64,000 nt of DNA, from contig NC_083338.1 of assembly GCF_019175385.1 (NCBI RefSeq), positions 88,185,777 to 88,249,776 of the forward strand. The letters run 5' to 3'. Shown here piece after piece: positions 23,730 to 36,666 of the stretch. Each line of letters opens with the position of its first letter. Position 1 is the stretch's first letter. The notes under the pieces are model-generated. The model saw only the letters and a list, made by a program, of their open reading frames with translations. It did not search any database and had not been told where the DNA came from. Position numbers and translations under genes: made by a program. This stretch comes from Lycium barbarum (lineage: Eukaryota; Streptophyta; Magnoliopsida; Solanales; Solanaceae).

Positions 23730-24206
23730 ACGTTTAAATGCCTAATAAGTCGTGGATTTTAGGACTATTTGCATCCACTGCTTATACTTTGTAGGAGTCT
23801 TTTGAGTCTTTTCTCTGTTTTTATTTTGTTTTCTCATGTTTTTAGGATATCGCGTGTCTAAGGACAAAAAGGGAACAAAATAGCAGAAAAAGGCCAGAAA
23901 TCATCAGATGCGACGAAAATGCGGTACCACAAAGTGCAGATGCAATTGCAAGTCAACCGCATGTGCTGAATAGAGAGAGTGACAAAACGAGCTGGAATGC
24001 GTGACAAATGCAACAACCCAAACTCTCAAATGCGACCCCAAACTCACAGCTCGAGCAACCAGTGAGCTTGACAAAATGGAGGGAATTACGACGCATATGC
24101 GACACCCCATATGCAGTATGCGGCCACATACTTGAAGTCTGTGCAAAACAGTGAAGATCTACAAATCATAGAAGATGCGGCGTTTCCTGGGGAATGAGGG
24201 TGCATA

Positions 24207-26611
24207 TGTTATACCTCGGAAAATTTTTCGTTGATGCACAGTGAATAGACTAGCGAAGGACACGAAGTATACGATATTTTAATAAGTAATAAATAGCATT
24301 TGATGACCCTAATTGAGATTTCAAAGACATTCGAGGTAAGAGAAGGAAGTTTGCCAAGAGAAGGCAAGGCATACATTAAGTATCGGAAGAGAATTGCGAG
24401 TAACAAGTTAATGATGACTTAATGATATTTCGGAGAAGAGTTATAGCATTCCTTAATTTGTTAATGAGGTGCTAAACAAGTGTCAAGAAGGTTCCATAAG
24501 GATTGGAGATCAAACGAGTCGACGAGAATGAGTTCGGAAGAACTGGGCAATATACGGCCCAACATACTGGCCGTATAAAATATACTGGCCGTATGTTAGG
24601 CCGTATATTCATCCCAGATGGCCAGCCTCACTGGACCAAATCTACGGCCAGCCATACGGTCAGTGAAATTTATACGGACCGTATGTTGGTCCGTAGAAAT
24701 TGGTTGGGACAGATGGAGTATTATTAATAGGGGATCAAGTTCATTTCATTTCATTTCCTCTTCACTCCCCTTCTCTCTAGAACTCTCTAGAATATTTCTC
24801 CACACAAGAATTTAAGAGATATTAATGATCAACTTCATCAAACCAAGAGAATCAAGTGTAAGAAACTCATTAAAGCTCATCCAAAACAAGAAATTCCATT
24901 GGAGGTGAGCTACGGTTTTGGTTCAAGTAAAGTATCTCCACTCAAGGTTCATTCCTACCCCATCTAATGTAAGTTTTACGTTCTTTCTGTGTTGTTTAAG
25001 GTATTGAGAGGTTGAAAGACTTGGATTGTAGAAGGAGATAGAAAATGGGTCATGAATGTAAGAATAGTGATATTTGTGAGTAGTAGCTTAGATTGAGTCA
25101 TGAGTCCTGATATGTTGTGATTATGATTATGTTATAAATGACATTTGGAACATGGGATAGACATTGTATAGGAGTGAACATAATAGTATGCTATGACCAT
25201 GGATATGGATGATTTGAAGTAAATTGGGAAATGTGGATAATGAAGGTGAATAAAGACTATTGTTATGATATTATGAATGTTATTATTGATGTTTGGGAGT
25301 TGATATATGATATGGAGGAAGTCATATAAATAGAGGAGATGCTGTCCAATTTTCTCTAGCTTTAGTCAAGTATGCTAAGCTATCGATTTTCTAATGTTAG
25401 TATAACTCTAATGAAGGTAGAAACGTGAGCATTGAAGGAGAACGTTCAAGCGATAGAATAGTTGAACGAAAAGGTATGTAAGGCTAACCCTTCTTTCAAT
25501 AAGGCATGGTTCCTTGGCCATATATCTATTCTTTTATGAGCCTATTATGCCCTCCAAATGATTCCATCTCTAACGCTACTAGAGCTCATGATTCTCGTTA
25601 TGTTACGATTCTATTAAATTCCTTAATTGATGAATAATTCTCCAAGGGCAGATGTAACAAGACGACGATAGTAACGATGCCAAGGATGCTTATGAGCTCT
25701 TATGTATATGCGTCTATGTATGACTATTATGTCACACCGAGCTTATATGGGCGGGTATGATATGTATCGCGCGCACACCATTGCAGTTGGGTACGGATAA
25801 CCCTGAGCCTTTGTAGGGCCAGGTATGTATAACCACCGAGCCTTGCCATGGCCGGGTATGTGAAACACCGATCCTTCATGGTCGGGTATGCTATGAATAT
25901 GAATATGAATATGAATATGTAAATGAGTACGAATACGAATACGGATACGGATATGGATGTATGTACACAATCACGTATTAGAAATGGAAGGTCCCTATGA
26001 AAAGCAGGTAAGTGTTTATGACGATAGCTCTACTACCTTCTATCTTATGCTATTTCTTATGTTGTTTACTATGCTTCTATAATGATGTTGATCATGCTTT
26101 ACATACTCAGTACATTCTTCGTACTGACGTCCTTTTATTTGTGGACACTGCGTCATGCCCGCAGGTGGCCAGGGAGACAGGCTTGATCTATAGCCTTATT
26201 ACTCAAGGACTATGTAGCGGAGCTCCATTCCATTCGGAGCTACAACTTTTGGTATCTATTCTTTTGTGTACATACTTATGGGCATGGCGGGGTCCTGTCC
26301 CGCCTATATGATATGACATACTCTCCTTAGAGGCTCGTAGACATGTGTATATGGTTAGATGTATTTGGCCTTGTCGGCTTATATTTTGGATATCATCTTG
26401 TTAGCCTCGTCGGCTTATGTACATTGTTGTGGGCATAATTGTTGATGGGAATATAAATGTATTGTTGCCCAATGGAAATAGTATGAATGATGGATAGAAA
26501 GAATGATTTAGCTATGTGGCTCACCTAGATGTAAATGTGTATGCACGTTGAGAGGTGCCCAGGTGGGGTAGCACCGGGTACCCGTCATGGCCCTCCGACT
26601 GGGTCGTGACA
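24207..26611 (+). mobile_element. Solo LTR, plus strand, perfect TSD GCATA
   Basis: It begins TGTTATACCTCGG and ends GGGTCGTGACA (2405 bp), flanked by GCATA at 24202-24206 and 26612-26616. It is the same family as the LTR at 946-3549: a CCGTAT/ATACGG palindrome cluster near 24545-24705, TATTAATAGGGG near 24720, a roughly 33 bp three-unit array at 25785-25890 and the hairpin core at 26096-26166. Confidence 0.93.
26096..26166 (+). promoter_or_regulatory. Conserved LTR hairpin core, copy 2
   Basis: It contains TCAGTAC...GTACTGA, GTCC...GGAC and CTGCG...CGCAG arms in series, ending CCCGCAGGT. Confidence 0.75.
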
Positions 26612-27701
26612 GCATACCAAGAATGCCACGCCACAACTAAGGCTGTATAAATCATGGGAGAGTGAATTCAAGATTTAGGGCTTCAGAAAGCGGCTAGAAT
26701 GCGACTGCATACTCCCGATGCGACAACATCTAGTTAGCGCAATTTGTCATTTAAGCCATTTTTGTTCCTTTTGTCCTTTCCCTATAAATAAATTGTCTAG
26801 CTTTTTGAGCTCATCATTGGAGATTCTTGACTCTGAACTTTATTTTACCATTTAGTATTGAAGACAAGGAATCATTGTTCTAGGAACTTTCGAGATATTC
26901 TCTTTCGTTTCTTCTCCAATCAGTTTGTAAGCACATGAATACTTTATTTATTATTGCTTTTATCTTATTGAATATGAGTAGCTAATTTCTTTAGCTAGGT
27001 TTGTGGGACCTAATGGTGTAGTTGTGTGATTGGGGATATTATCTTAAGTTACTTAGTTGCCATGAATGTTTTCTAGTAACTCTTCAAACTTACTGACATT
27101 TCATGGTAGCCAGCATTAATAGTGCCTAAAACCTTTGTTTTGCTTGGAAAAGAAGATAAGGAGTAGGAAAAGAGTTATTAGAAAGGATTTGGGGCTTTAA
27201 ACCCTAGCTAATAGCTAGAGCTAGGAATAGAATAGCTAACTTGAAACTAAAAATGGGTGTGCATATTCTTACATCCTAAGGCTTGGAAAAGCTTAGTGAT
27301 GAAATTTATCAAATTGGTTGGAAGACTTTTGATAAACCTAATTAGTCGATTGTTAATTACATTTAGGCATCTAAACTAAGTTAAGTTTATTGCTCATTAC
27401 ATTTCTTAAGTTAAGTTTATTCTTCATTACATTTCTTTCCGTGGTGCCACAACCCTACTACTTTTATTAATCTTGTAAAATTAGTCATTTACTACTCCAA
27501 TAATTAGTGTGATAATTTACCAAACAAACAATATTTTTACCCCTTTCCTAGAAATTAAGACTAAACGTTGAGCATTGCATTTAATTTATATTTTTCTCGT
27601 CGTATTTCCTATGGGATTCGACTCTAACCTTGTTGAGTTCTATATTTGATACAACGACCCTTTGCATCTTTTAAAGGGTGTAATTTGGGCGTATCAAATT
27701 T

Positions 27702-27719
27702 TGGCGTCATTGCCGGGGA
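27702..27719 (+). promoter_or_regulatory. Primer-binding site, Asp-tRNA type
   Basis: TGGCGTCATTGCCGGGGA lies five bases after the LTR end. It matches, with two differences, the PBS class complementary to plant tRNA-Asp that is characteristic of the Athila clade. Confidence 0.8.
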
Positions 27720-27817
27720 ATACAGTTTAGAAATTTACTGATTAGTGTAAAACTCCACCTTTAGTCTTTATTTCTTCTATCACTTTTTTTGTTGTTTGTG
27801 TTGTCCAGGTTAAATGT

Positions 27818-29431
27818 TTGACTCCGAATATGACGATGGACTTGTGGGGGCACATGGGTATGCAAATTCTATCGACCTCCCCCACTTCAAGGAAACACAA
27901 GTTTTCATCTCAACACCACCATGTTGCATCTTCTCAACACCAAGGGCCTATTCAGAGGTCTAACCCCCTGATGACCCAAATAAGCACCTTAAGAACTTTC
28001 TTGGAGTGTGTGCCACCAATGTTCAACCTAACTTCTCGAGCGAGGTCGTCAAGGTGAGGCTTTTCCCGTTCTCTCTCAGGAGAAATCTACCGCATGGTTG
28101 GATGATCCGTCCGGGTCTATTACTACATGGGCGGAATTGACTGAAGAATTCCTCAAGAAGTTTTTCCCTCCATCTCGAATGTTGCAACTCCGTGATGAAA
28201 TCAACAACTTTCGTCAACTTCCAAATGAGGCTCTTCGTGAGCTTGGACTCGGTTTAAAAAGAAGATGAAGAGTTGTCCTAAGCATAGGTTGCCCGATAGT
28301 GTTCTCCTCCAAACATTTTATAGGTCACTCGACTAGGTCAATAAGTAGCTGGCTAATAGTATTGCGGATGGGTCCGTTAAGGACAATTCATTCAATGTGG
28401 TGAGTGCTCTACTCAACAAGTTAACTGAGATGAATGAGACTTGGAATACTAGAGAAGCAGAAGTCATTGGAGGAGGTCCTTCTAAAATATTATTGTCTCA
28501 GGAGGTAAGTAAGAAGGAAGAGGAGAGAGATGAAGAAGTGGAAAAGTTAATCATTCAAATGGAGCTTCTCACAAAACATTTAATGGGAGCGGGTTCAAAA
28601 AAGGTGAATGCGGTAGGGTCTTGTGAAGGAGGCTCTCAAGAGGAACAATGCTACCAAACTTATGAGGAGGAAGCCCATTTTGTCAACAATCATGTGGGTG
28701 GTTCCCGACCTAACTACCAAGGTCCTAATCAAGGGCCTTGGCGGCAAGGTCAAGGGAATCATGTTTGGAACAAAGATCAAGTAGGCTCAAATTAGAGGGA
28801 TAACAATCAAGGGGGTTACAAATTATAACAATCAACTAAACTCTAATCCATATGTCCCACCAAAGGGTAACCAACAAATTTCAAGTTAACATCCACTAGT
28901 GATCCCACTAGTTCAAAGATTAAAGATATGCTATCAAAGGTATTGAGAAAAGTTGAGTCAACTGACTCTTTTGTCAAAGAGGTAGAAGATGACATGAAGA
29001 ACATGAGGGATGGTATGAAAATCATGGGGAAAATTGTGAGCTCTCACTCAACTTCTATTAAGAAATTGGAGTTCCAACTTAGCCAAATTTCAGTAACCCT
29101 AAGCCAAAGGCAAAAAGGTACACTTCCTAGTGACACGATGATGAACCTGAGGAATGATGGTGAACATGATTTCAAGGAAATAACTACTAGGAGTGACAAG
29201 ATACTTGGGGAAGAAAATTTGGTGAAAGAAGATGCAGTGGTTGATGATGAGACACCTATTGTGGAACCCTTTGTGGTAGAAGAAGAGAGAATTCCCAAAA
29301 AGAAGCGGGCTAGTGTTGAAAAGCCCATTGTCATTGAAGAGGTGCTCGCAAATGAAAAGATTCCAGAGGTGTTAACACTCGCCTCAAAGCCACTTGTCAT
29401 TTCCTTAAAGGTTAGCAAAGAAAGCGGATGA
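27818..29431 (+). pseudogene. Athila-type gag, frameshifted
   Basis: The capsid-type region starts near 28040 (VRLFPFSL, then after a shift TAWLDDPSGSITTWAEL, FFPPSRMLQLRDEINNF), continues through FKKKMKSCPKHRLPDSVLLQ, and stays open at 28397-28795 (NVVSALLNKLTEMNETWNTRE). A Lys/Glu-rich coiled-coil-like region follows at 28928-29431. At least four frame breaks are present. Gag would package the element RNA. The order and motifs match Athila/Calypso elements. Confidence 0.8.
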
Positions 29432-29459
29432 GGGGAAATTTATCAAGTTCATCAAAAAG

Positions 29460-29861
29460 TTGAAGCAACTCTCAATCAACATTTCATTGGTAGAAGCCCG
29501 TGAGAAAATGTTGAGCTATGCTAAATTTATGAAAGATCTCGTTACCAAAAAGAGGCAAGCTAGCTTTGAGACAGTGGATGTTACACATCATTGTAGCTTA
29601 ATTGTCACTAAGGCTTTGGTTCATAAGAAAAAAATCCCGGGGCCTTTACTATTCCATGCACCATTGGGGTATAAATTTGCTAAACGTTTTGTGTGACCTT
29701 GGTGCAAGTATCAACTTGATGCCACTTGCAATATTCAACAAGTTAGGTGTGGGAACTCCCCGACCCACAACAATACGACTACTAATGGTGGATCGAACTG
29801 TAAAGAGGCCGGTGGGGATTCTTCTTGATGTGTTTATGAGGGTGGACCGATTCATATTTTC
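29460..29861 (+). pseudogene. Athila-type protease region, interrupted
   Basis: The frame reads KQLSINISLVEAREKM, YAKFMKDLVTKKR, then after a shift LCDLGASINLMPLAIFNKLG, where DLGAS (near 29695) is the aspartic protease active site, and RTVKRPVGILLDV. It ends at 29861, where a minus-strand LTR begins. The rest of the protease is missing, since coding resumes past it at about 31872. Confidence 0.8.
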
Positions 29862-30253
29862 TGTCACACCCCACCCTTGGTAGGGCGTGATTGGCACTCG
29901 GCACCTTATGGAAACCGAGCGAACCAACTTATAACTTACATCCTTCGTCTCAAATGGAAACAATAAGGTCGAGAGACTAAATCCAAACATAATATCATGC
30001 ATAGTATACGTACATTGGACCCATGGTGCCAACAATACTATCGTCACACTATGACTAAGCTGTACACAGGAACTGTCTGCAAAGCCTCTATGAACATGAC
30101 TGAAGTATAAAAGTCGGGACAGGGCCCCCGACATACCCTGAACAAAATCATATATCTATACTCGGCAGTGCTCCAGGAAGAGATGGAGCTCACTAATCAG
30201 AACTGGTACCTGAAGGCAGCCTACTATGGAAGATCCTTGTCTCGTCTATCTAC

Positions 30254-30323
30254 ACCTGCGGGCATGAACACAGCGTCCACAAGAAGGGAGGTCAGTACGA
30301 GCAATGTACTGAGTATGTAAGGC
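30254..30323 (-). promoter_or_regulatory. Conserved LTR hairpin core, copy 5
   Basis: On the minus strand it contains CTCAGTAC...GTACTGACC and ends CATGCCCGCAGGTG. The middle stem is weak in this copy. Confidence 0.7.
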
Positions 30324-30571
30324 ATGAATAGTAACATATTAAGAAATACCGAACATGGAAAATTAATATAATGAACGTATGGGGATAAAGTAATATAAAC
30401 AAGATCAACCTTTGCCTTTGAATGCCCCTTTAAGGCGAATGTCGTGCATGCTTAACTTTTTAAGAATTTTTTTCCATACCTATCCATACATATATAGTAT
30501 CTCGTCCGGTCGTTAAGGCGCGGTAACATATATATAGATACATATATTTATATACATATAGCATTTTACAT

Positions 30572-31045
30572 GGTGTTATCTTACCCAGCCCTTTCGGGAC
30601 TCGGTGTCATCTTACCCGACCCTTTCGGGACTCGATGTCATCTTACCCGGCCATTTCGGGACTCGGTGTCATCTTACCCGGCCATTTCGGGACTCGATGT
30701 TATCTTACCCGGCCCTTTCGGGACTCGATGTTATCTTACCCGGCCCTTTTGGGACTCGGTGGTATCTTACTCGACCCTTTCGGGACTCGGTGTCATCTTA
30801 CCAGGCCCTTTCGGGACTCGGTGTCATCTTACCCGGCCCTTTCGGGACTCGGTGTCATCTTACCTGGCCCTTTCGGGATTCGGTGTTATCTTACCCGGCC
30901 CTTTCGGGACTCGGTGGTATCTTACCCGGCCCTTTCGGGACTTGTTGTTATCTTACCCGGCCTTTTCAGGACTCGGTGTTATCTTACCCGGCCCTTTCGG
31001 GACTCGGTGGTATCTTACCCGGCCCTTTCGGGACTCGGTGTTATC
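30572..31045 (+). repeat. 31 bp tandem array, about 15 copies
   Basis: The unit is GGTGTTATCTTACCCGGCCC followed by TTTCGGGACTC. Copies differ by one to three bases. Because 31 is not a multiple of three and the unit has no stop in any frame, all three plus frames stay open for 140-180 codons; these are not genes. Confidence 0.95.
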
Positions 31046-31871
31046 CCCAACTGATCAATGGGATGCAATGCATACATACATGCATACACATAAAATTACA
31101 TAAATGAAATCAACATCGTCATTAGCATTACCATTATCATTATATCAATCCTTGAAGGATCAACCATCGCAAGATGAAATCGATGATGTCACGGGAGTCT
31201 CGAGAATCATGAACTTAGGTAGCACTGGAAATAGAATCGTTATCATCGCTATATCTCACCTCGAAGGAACAAGTAACATGAGGTGAGACCATCAACAATA
31301 AGTACGGTTAAGGGATTCATGGAATGGCTCAATAATCTCATAATGCCCTCAATCATAGCTTCGGAGTTTCAAAGAAGAGAATCATCATCATCGTCACGAT
31401 CATCACAGAACATATTCCATTTAACATCATAAGAGGCTTTAAGAGTCATGAATTTCGAGCTTTTGAAAACAAGGCTATTATGGAAACATTTATGGAATCA
31501 TAACATAGGAATCATGCCTTTGAAAGAAAGGGGACGAGCCTTAACATACCTTTTTGGTCGCCTTAACTCTAATTGTTCAACGCTTGGCCTCCCAGGCTCG
31601 TAAATCTACATTCAAGAAATTTTATACTATTGTTAGACTCATCTTCATAGGCCTGTCTTAAGCCCTCAAACTAACTCTTTCTAGAATCTGCTGAAATTTC
31701 GGCAGCATCTCCCCTGTTTATATGCCTAGCCTGAAATTATAATTCAACAACCAACAATAACAACAACAACGACGACAATCACATCATTTCCAACACCAAT
31801 ATGTACCATAAAACATCCCACACGATGTTTTCCCAATTTCCACAACCAACCAACTCGCTGTACAATTAAAC

Positions 31872-33066
31872 AATGTGGAAATCACATTCCATATTTGTAA
31901 GTCAATGAAACAACCAGCGGGTATGAGTGTCGTGTCGATTATTGACACTATTGATGAGGTCATAGAGACCACCATTGCACATGCATATGTTGGTGAAGTA
32001 TTGATGGCGGTTTTGATAAATTATGAATGGGAAAACTATGGAGAATGCGAGGATATGGTTAATGCATTGGTTGGATTAAGGTCATACAATTACTACCCCA
32101 AGAAGCTTGATCTTGATTTAGAAAATCGAGAAACTCCTCTCGCAAAGCCATCCACCTACTTTAGATCTCAAACCTCTCCCTTCACATTTGAGGTATGAGT
32201 TTCTTTGGCCAAACAACACCTTTCTCGTCATAATGTCCGCTCGGTTGACAGAACCACAAATTGAGAGATTGTTGGTTATTTTGTGGAGGTTATAAAAGGC
32301 TATTGAGTGGTTTATTGTGGATATCCAAGGAATTCCTCCTAGCATTTGTACTCATAAAATTCAACTTGATACAGATTGTGTCCGTAGTGTTGAGCATCAA
32401 AGGAAGTTGAATTCCCCCATGCAAGAAGTTGTGAAAAAGGAAATCATTAAATGGTTAGATGCCGACGTTGTGTACCAGATCTCAGATAGCCCATGAGTAA
32501 GTCTGGTTCAATGTGTCCCTGAGAAAGGTGGTATTACTATGGTTCCAAATGAGAAGAGCGAGTTAATCCCAACTTGTACAATCACCGATTGGAGGGTTTG
32601 CATGGATTATCGAAAGTCTAACCATTGGACAAAAAGGGATCATTTCCCAATATCGTTCATGGAGCAAATACTCAATAGGATTGCGAGGAGGGACTTCTAT
32701 TGCTTTTTAGATGGCTACTCGGGGTATAATAAAATCATTATTGCCATCGATAATCAAGAGATGATGATCTTCACATGTCCTTATGCTTTGCTTTCAATAG
32801 AAGTCGCTTCGGCCTATGTGATGCTCCCGCCACTTTCCAACGATGCATGATTTCCATATTCTCCGACATGGTGGAGGAATCCATTGAAATCTTCATGGAT
32901 GACTTCTCCGTAGTTGGATACTCCTTTGAGAATTTCTTGGGAAACTTGGCCCAAGTGTTGAGATGTTGTGAAGAAACCAACTTGGTCCTAAATTGGGAAA
33001 AATGTCACTTTATGGTGAAAGAGGGCATTGTTTTTGGGCATAAAATCTCGGAAAAGGGAATAGAGG
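31872..33066 (+). pseudogene. Athila-type pol: linker and reverse transcriptase, first half
   Basis: ITFHICKSMKQPAG starts the protease-RT linker. After stops and shifts the RT reads WRVCMDYRKSNHWTKRDHF, FYCFLDGYSGYNK, then in the next frame LCDAPATFQRCM and the catalytic-site FMDDFSV (near 32892; the Athila form of the YxDD motif), VLNWEKCHFMVKEGIVFGH. The frame is cut after EKGIEV at 33066 by an LTR and resumes at 38938. Multiple stops and frameshifts make it inactive. Confidence 0.85.
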
Positions 33067-33524
33067 TGTTACACCTCGCACTTTCAGAGCATGATCACAA
33101 TATGTATTTCATCATATTAATGGAGTATCGAAGACGTCCCATGAAGTTTTAAAAGGTACAAGCCATGGGAAGTATGTAACAATGAAGTAAAGGATGAATT
33201 ACGATCTCGTAAGTCATAACCTGGAAGGACAACCTTGGAACCAAAGGAAATGACCAGTATCAAGTATAATTAATGATAAATATCATGTATAGAGAGTTTC
33301 GGGAGGTATCTGGACCAAGCAAAAATCGAAGAAAGTAAGTTTGTTGAAAATTTGGAAAAAGTTGGCAAAATGTTGGACAGAAATTTTGGGTCAACTTTGG
33401 AGGGTTATATCTCCTAGTATATCCGGAGTTTTGAAGTGAAACAAAAGCCTAAATTAAAGTTCAGGAAGTCTAGTTTCCAGCTCAACAAACTGTTCATCAA
33501 TACGACATCAGAGTAGGAAATTGT

Positions 33525-36500
33525 TGTCACGACCTAACTAGGAGCCGCGACGGATACCCGATACTTGTACCGAGCACCCCCTAACTCGTATCTCATTCTT
33601 ATTACTAAGTGGGCAAGATTGGTAATACCGTTGTTTCGTTACTTATTCCTATCATTAATAGCATAACCATAATCAGGTGTTAATAAAATCTGCTAGCATG
33701 TTATACAACCCCAAAACGAACAAAAGTACAAACCATCTGACTGTACATATCTGTCTACGAGCCTCTAAACATAGCACACATATATATACAAGAAGGGCCG
33801 GGTTCTACCGCGCCCGAATATGTACACAAAAGTAGTACCCAGAAGCTGAGGCTCCGGAACAACTGGAGCGCTGACACAGTACTGCAGATGGAGCTTCTAG
33901 GAGTCAAATCTGTCTACCTGCTGACCTGCGCGGCATGAAACGCAGTGTCCACAAGAAGGGACGTCAGTACGAATAGTGTACCGAGTATGTAAGGCGTGGA
34001 AGATAATACAAACGGAAACATAAGGTATGATTAACAATATCATGGGATCATAGGACATATAGTGAGACAAGAAAGTAACCTGTACATAGGAATACCCTTT
34101 CAGGCCGGATACCATGCATGCTTGTCTTTCCCTTTTAAAAAAAACATTTCTTTTTCATAGACATAGAAAATAGAACTTATATCATGTCATGTCTTATCAT
34201 ATCATATCATATCGTATCATATCATATCATATCATGTCATATCATATCGTGTCATATCATATCATGTGATCTCATAGCATGTCATATCGTAGCACCGAAC
34301 AATGTCGGCTCGCCCACATAGCACCAAAATACGTCGGCTCGCCCATATATCCCGCGTCCGGGATGATAACGCCAGCTGACCAGGTGGCAATGAAACATGT
34401 GTCCCTTCCCATTCCCCATATACATATACATATCTCGTATACATATGTCATATAAGCATGCAGGAGAACCCAAATAAAATCATGTATCCATCGGAGTGAC
34501 GTAAGGTCGGTGACCTCCGATTACATTATGGAATAACCGTGATCGCTTTGTCTCACCTCGAAGGAACGAGTATTTTAAGGCGAGACTATCAACGGAGAAT
34601 AGCATTAAAGGAAACATAGAATGGAATCATGGGCATCATAGACGTCAATTCATATGCTTTGTAATCTTTAGAAAAATAATGTCATAACTAAGGAATATAA
34701 TTAAAGATCAAGAACTAGTTTAACACTTTCATACTCATATTGAATCCTTGGCTTAAGACTCTTAGTCATGGAATCATTCTTGTCATACTTATCATAGACA
34801 TATTCTCTTTCTTAGCATCATCGTTATCATTGTCATCATAGACATATTTCCATTAGAATAGTTACAGTACTTAACGTTTGATAAACGGAACAAGGATCAA
34901 AAGTTTCATTTGGATTCTACTTCAAAATAAGTCATACGGAACAATAAGGAAAATTCGGGAACAATGGGCCCACCTCGGGCCGAGTGAGGCGGCGTACACA
35001 ATTTACGTACATTACATTTCATGACGTCACTTGTGAGAGTTTTAAGGTAGTCGGGTCTCATTTGCACAAGTTCTAGATATCTAGGCTATTCTCCCAACTA
35101 TTCATGAATATCTAAATCAATTCTACTGAATGAAAAAGGGGTAACTTTAGGTGCGGATTCCGGAGAATAGAGTTGTCCCCGAGGCTCGTATCCAACCTAG
35201 TATGCCTAAGACATGCCAAGGAAGAAAGAGTAAAACCTTACATACCTTTTTCCGCTCCTTATGCTATTCCAAATTCAAGTTGCAAATCCGCCAAAATCTA
35301 CAATTTGGTCACATTCACCAAACATTGATTAGAGCATTTAGAAGTTGAATCTTAAGATAACACTTGTCTACCGAAATTTCGGCAGCACTTCCTCTGTAAA
35401 TACACCATCCCCAAAATTCAACTTAACCAATTTTTAATCAACAACAATCCGGGAATTCAACCCAGCCAAACTATCAACATAATGTCAACAACCATACTAA
35501 CAATTTCCATATTCAATCCAAGATACATTATCACAACTCAATCAATATACTACTTCCTTCAAAGCCTTCCAACTCCAATAAAAACAATAACAACTTAATA
35601 ATATATATTCCAACAACACCATACTAATATCATTGTCTTCCATACATGTAAAAACATAATATTCAATTTACATAAACTTCAACCACAAGTCTCCAACTTC
35701 TACCATTTCACTAAGATTATTAAGCTTTTATTAGAAATATAGAATCCACACAACAACAACCAATATACTAAATAAAATTAACTCATGTTCCTCCACACCA
35801 CACCACAACTACACGGCTACCGCACACACAACACTCACGGCCAACATCATGCATACACAACTACAACCTCTCCAAAATCATTCAACTTCCATTATCAACA
35901 TAGCATCCACAACAATAACAACCAAACACTAGATAAAATAATTAGAACATAATTTCCACACACACACATACATGCACGGCCACACCCCCATGTTCATATT
36001 CCATATGAATTTCATCCATTTTTGTACACTACAACATACATAAACATCCATGACATATAAAAGAGTATAAGTTCTTACCTTGTCTCCTTGACTTCCCACT
36101 TAGCTATGCCTTGTAGCTTGCAAGAATATGAATTTTTCTTGCTCCAAGAACCTCTTCACTTTACTAAGGACCCTTCAATTGGTAGAAAATGATTTTTGAA
36201 GGAATTATTTTTTCTTGGTCTTGAGCTTGGCCGAAAATGGCCCTTAGGTTTCTCCCTCTCTTTTGTTCTTCAATGTTCTTGAAATTTCTAAGAGATAATG
36301 TGAGAAATAAGATGACTTAGTCATCTTTAAACCTTGTCCATTAAGCTTTCATGTGGGCTTAAGCCCACTATCATTTGGACGGCCAACATGGCCCAAATGA
36401 CTCAAGCCCACTTTTTTTTTGTTCTATTTTGCTCTTCATGAAAAATAAATTTTTCCGAATTCCAAATTTACCCTTCGTCTTCCTCTATTTTTCCACGAGT

Positions 36501-36666
36501 CATGTTGCGAATTTCCCTTTATACCCTTGACCTTTCTCAACATTCCCACTTCAAAATTCTTCATAAACAACTCATATGCCAAACAAAAATAAAAATGAAG
36601 CCTTGTTTGTCATCTTCCCGCGATTATCTTGAGTTATCCGATTGCACAAAAATGCGGGATATAACA
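33525..36666 (-). mobile_element. Solo LTR, minus strand, perfect TSD ATTGT
   Basis: On the minus strand it runs from TGTTATATCCCGC (36666) to GGTCGTGACA (33525), 3142 bp, flanked by ATTGT at 33520-33524 and 36667-36671. It is nested inside the solo LTR 33067-38937. It carries the hairpin core (33924-33995), an ATATC-type microsatellite (about 34190-34275), a GTCGGCTCGCCCA duplication (34303-34350) and a near-perfect palindrome CTACCGAAATTTCGGCAG (35368-35385). Confidence 0.93.
33924..33995 (-). promoter_or_regulatory. Conserved LTR hairpin core, copy 6
   Basis: On the minus strand: CTCGGTAC...GTACTGAC, GTCC...GGAC, then CTGCG and GCGCAGGT. Confidence 0.7.

Larger units (their letters stand above)
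23730..27696 (+). mobile_element. 5' LTR of an Athila-type gypsy element, split by a solo LTR
   Basis: The 3' end (GGGCGTATCA at 27696) is fixed by the primer-binding site that follows. The left edge is uncertain, at about 23730. Sequence on the two sides of the inserted solo LTR joins at one GCATA. The LTR is rich in ATGCGAC / CGCAT motifs (23900-24190, 26695-26735), which recur in the pol-env spacer at 41080-42190. Confidence 0.65.
29862..31871 (-). mobile_element. Truncated minus-strand LTR in the protease gene
   Basis: On the minus strand it ends GGGGTGTGACA at 29862. It carries the hairpin core (30254-30323), a 31 bp tandem array (30572-31045) and GGGGAGATGCTGCCGAAATT (near 31712-31693). 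Near 31870 it stops within a segment that matches 57400-57560 of another LTR, so its U3 half is gone. The loss of Athila protease codons at the same place implies a deletion spanning the right junction. No target duplication remains. Confidence 0.8.

Noticed and set aside
30570..31107. Three overlapping long plus-strand reading frames
   Set aside because: They are by-products of a 31 bp tandem repeat without stops and lie inside a minus-strand LTR.
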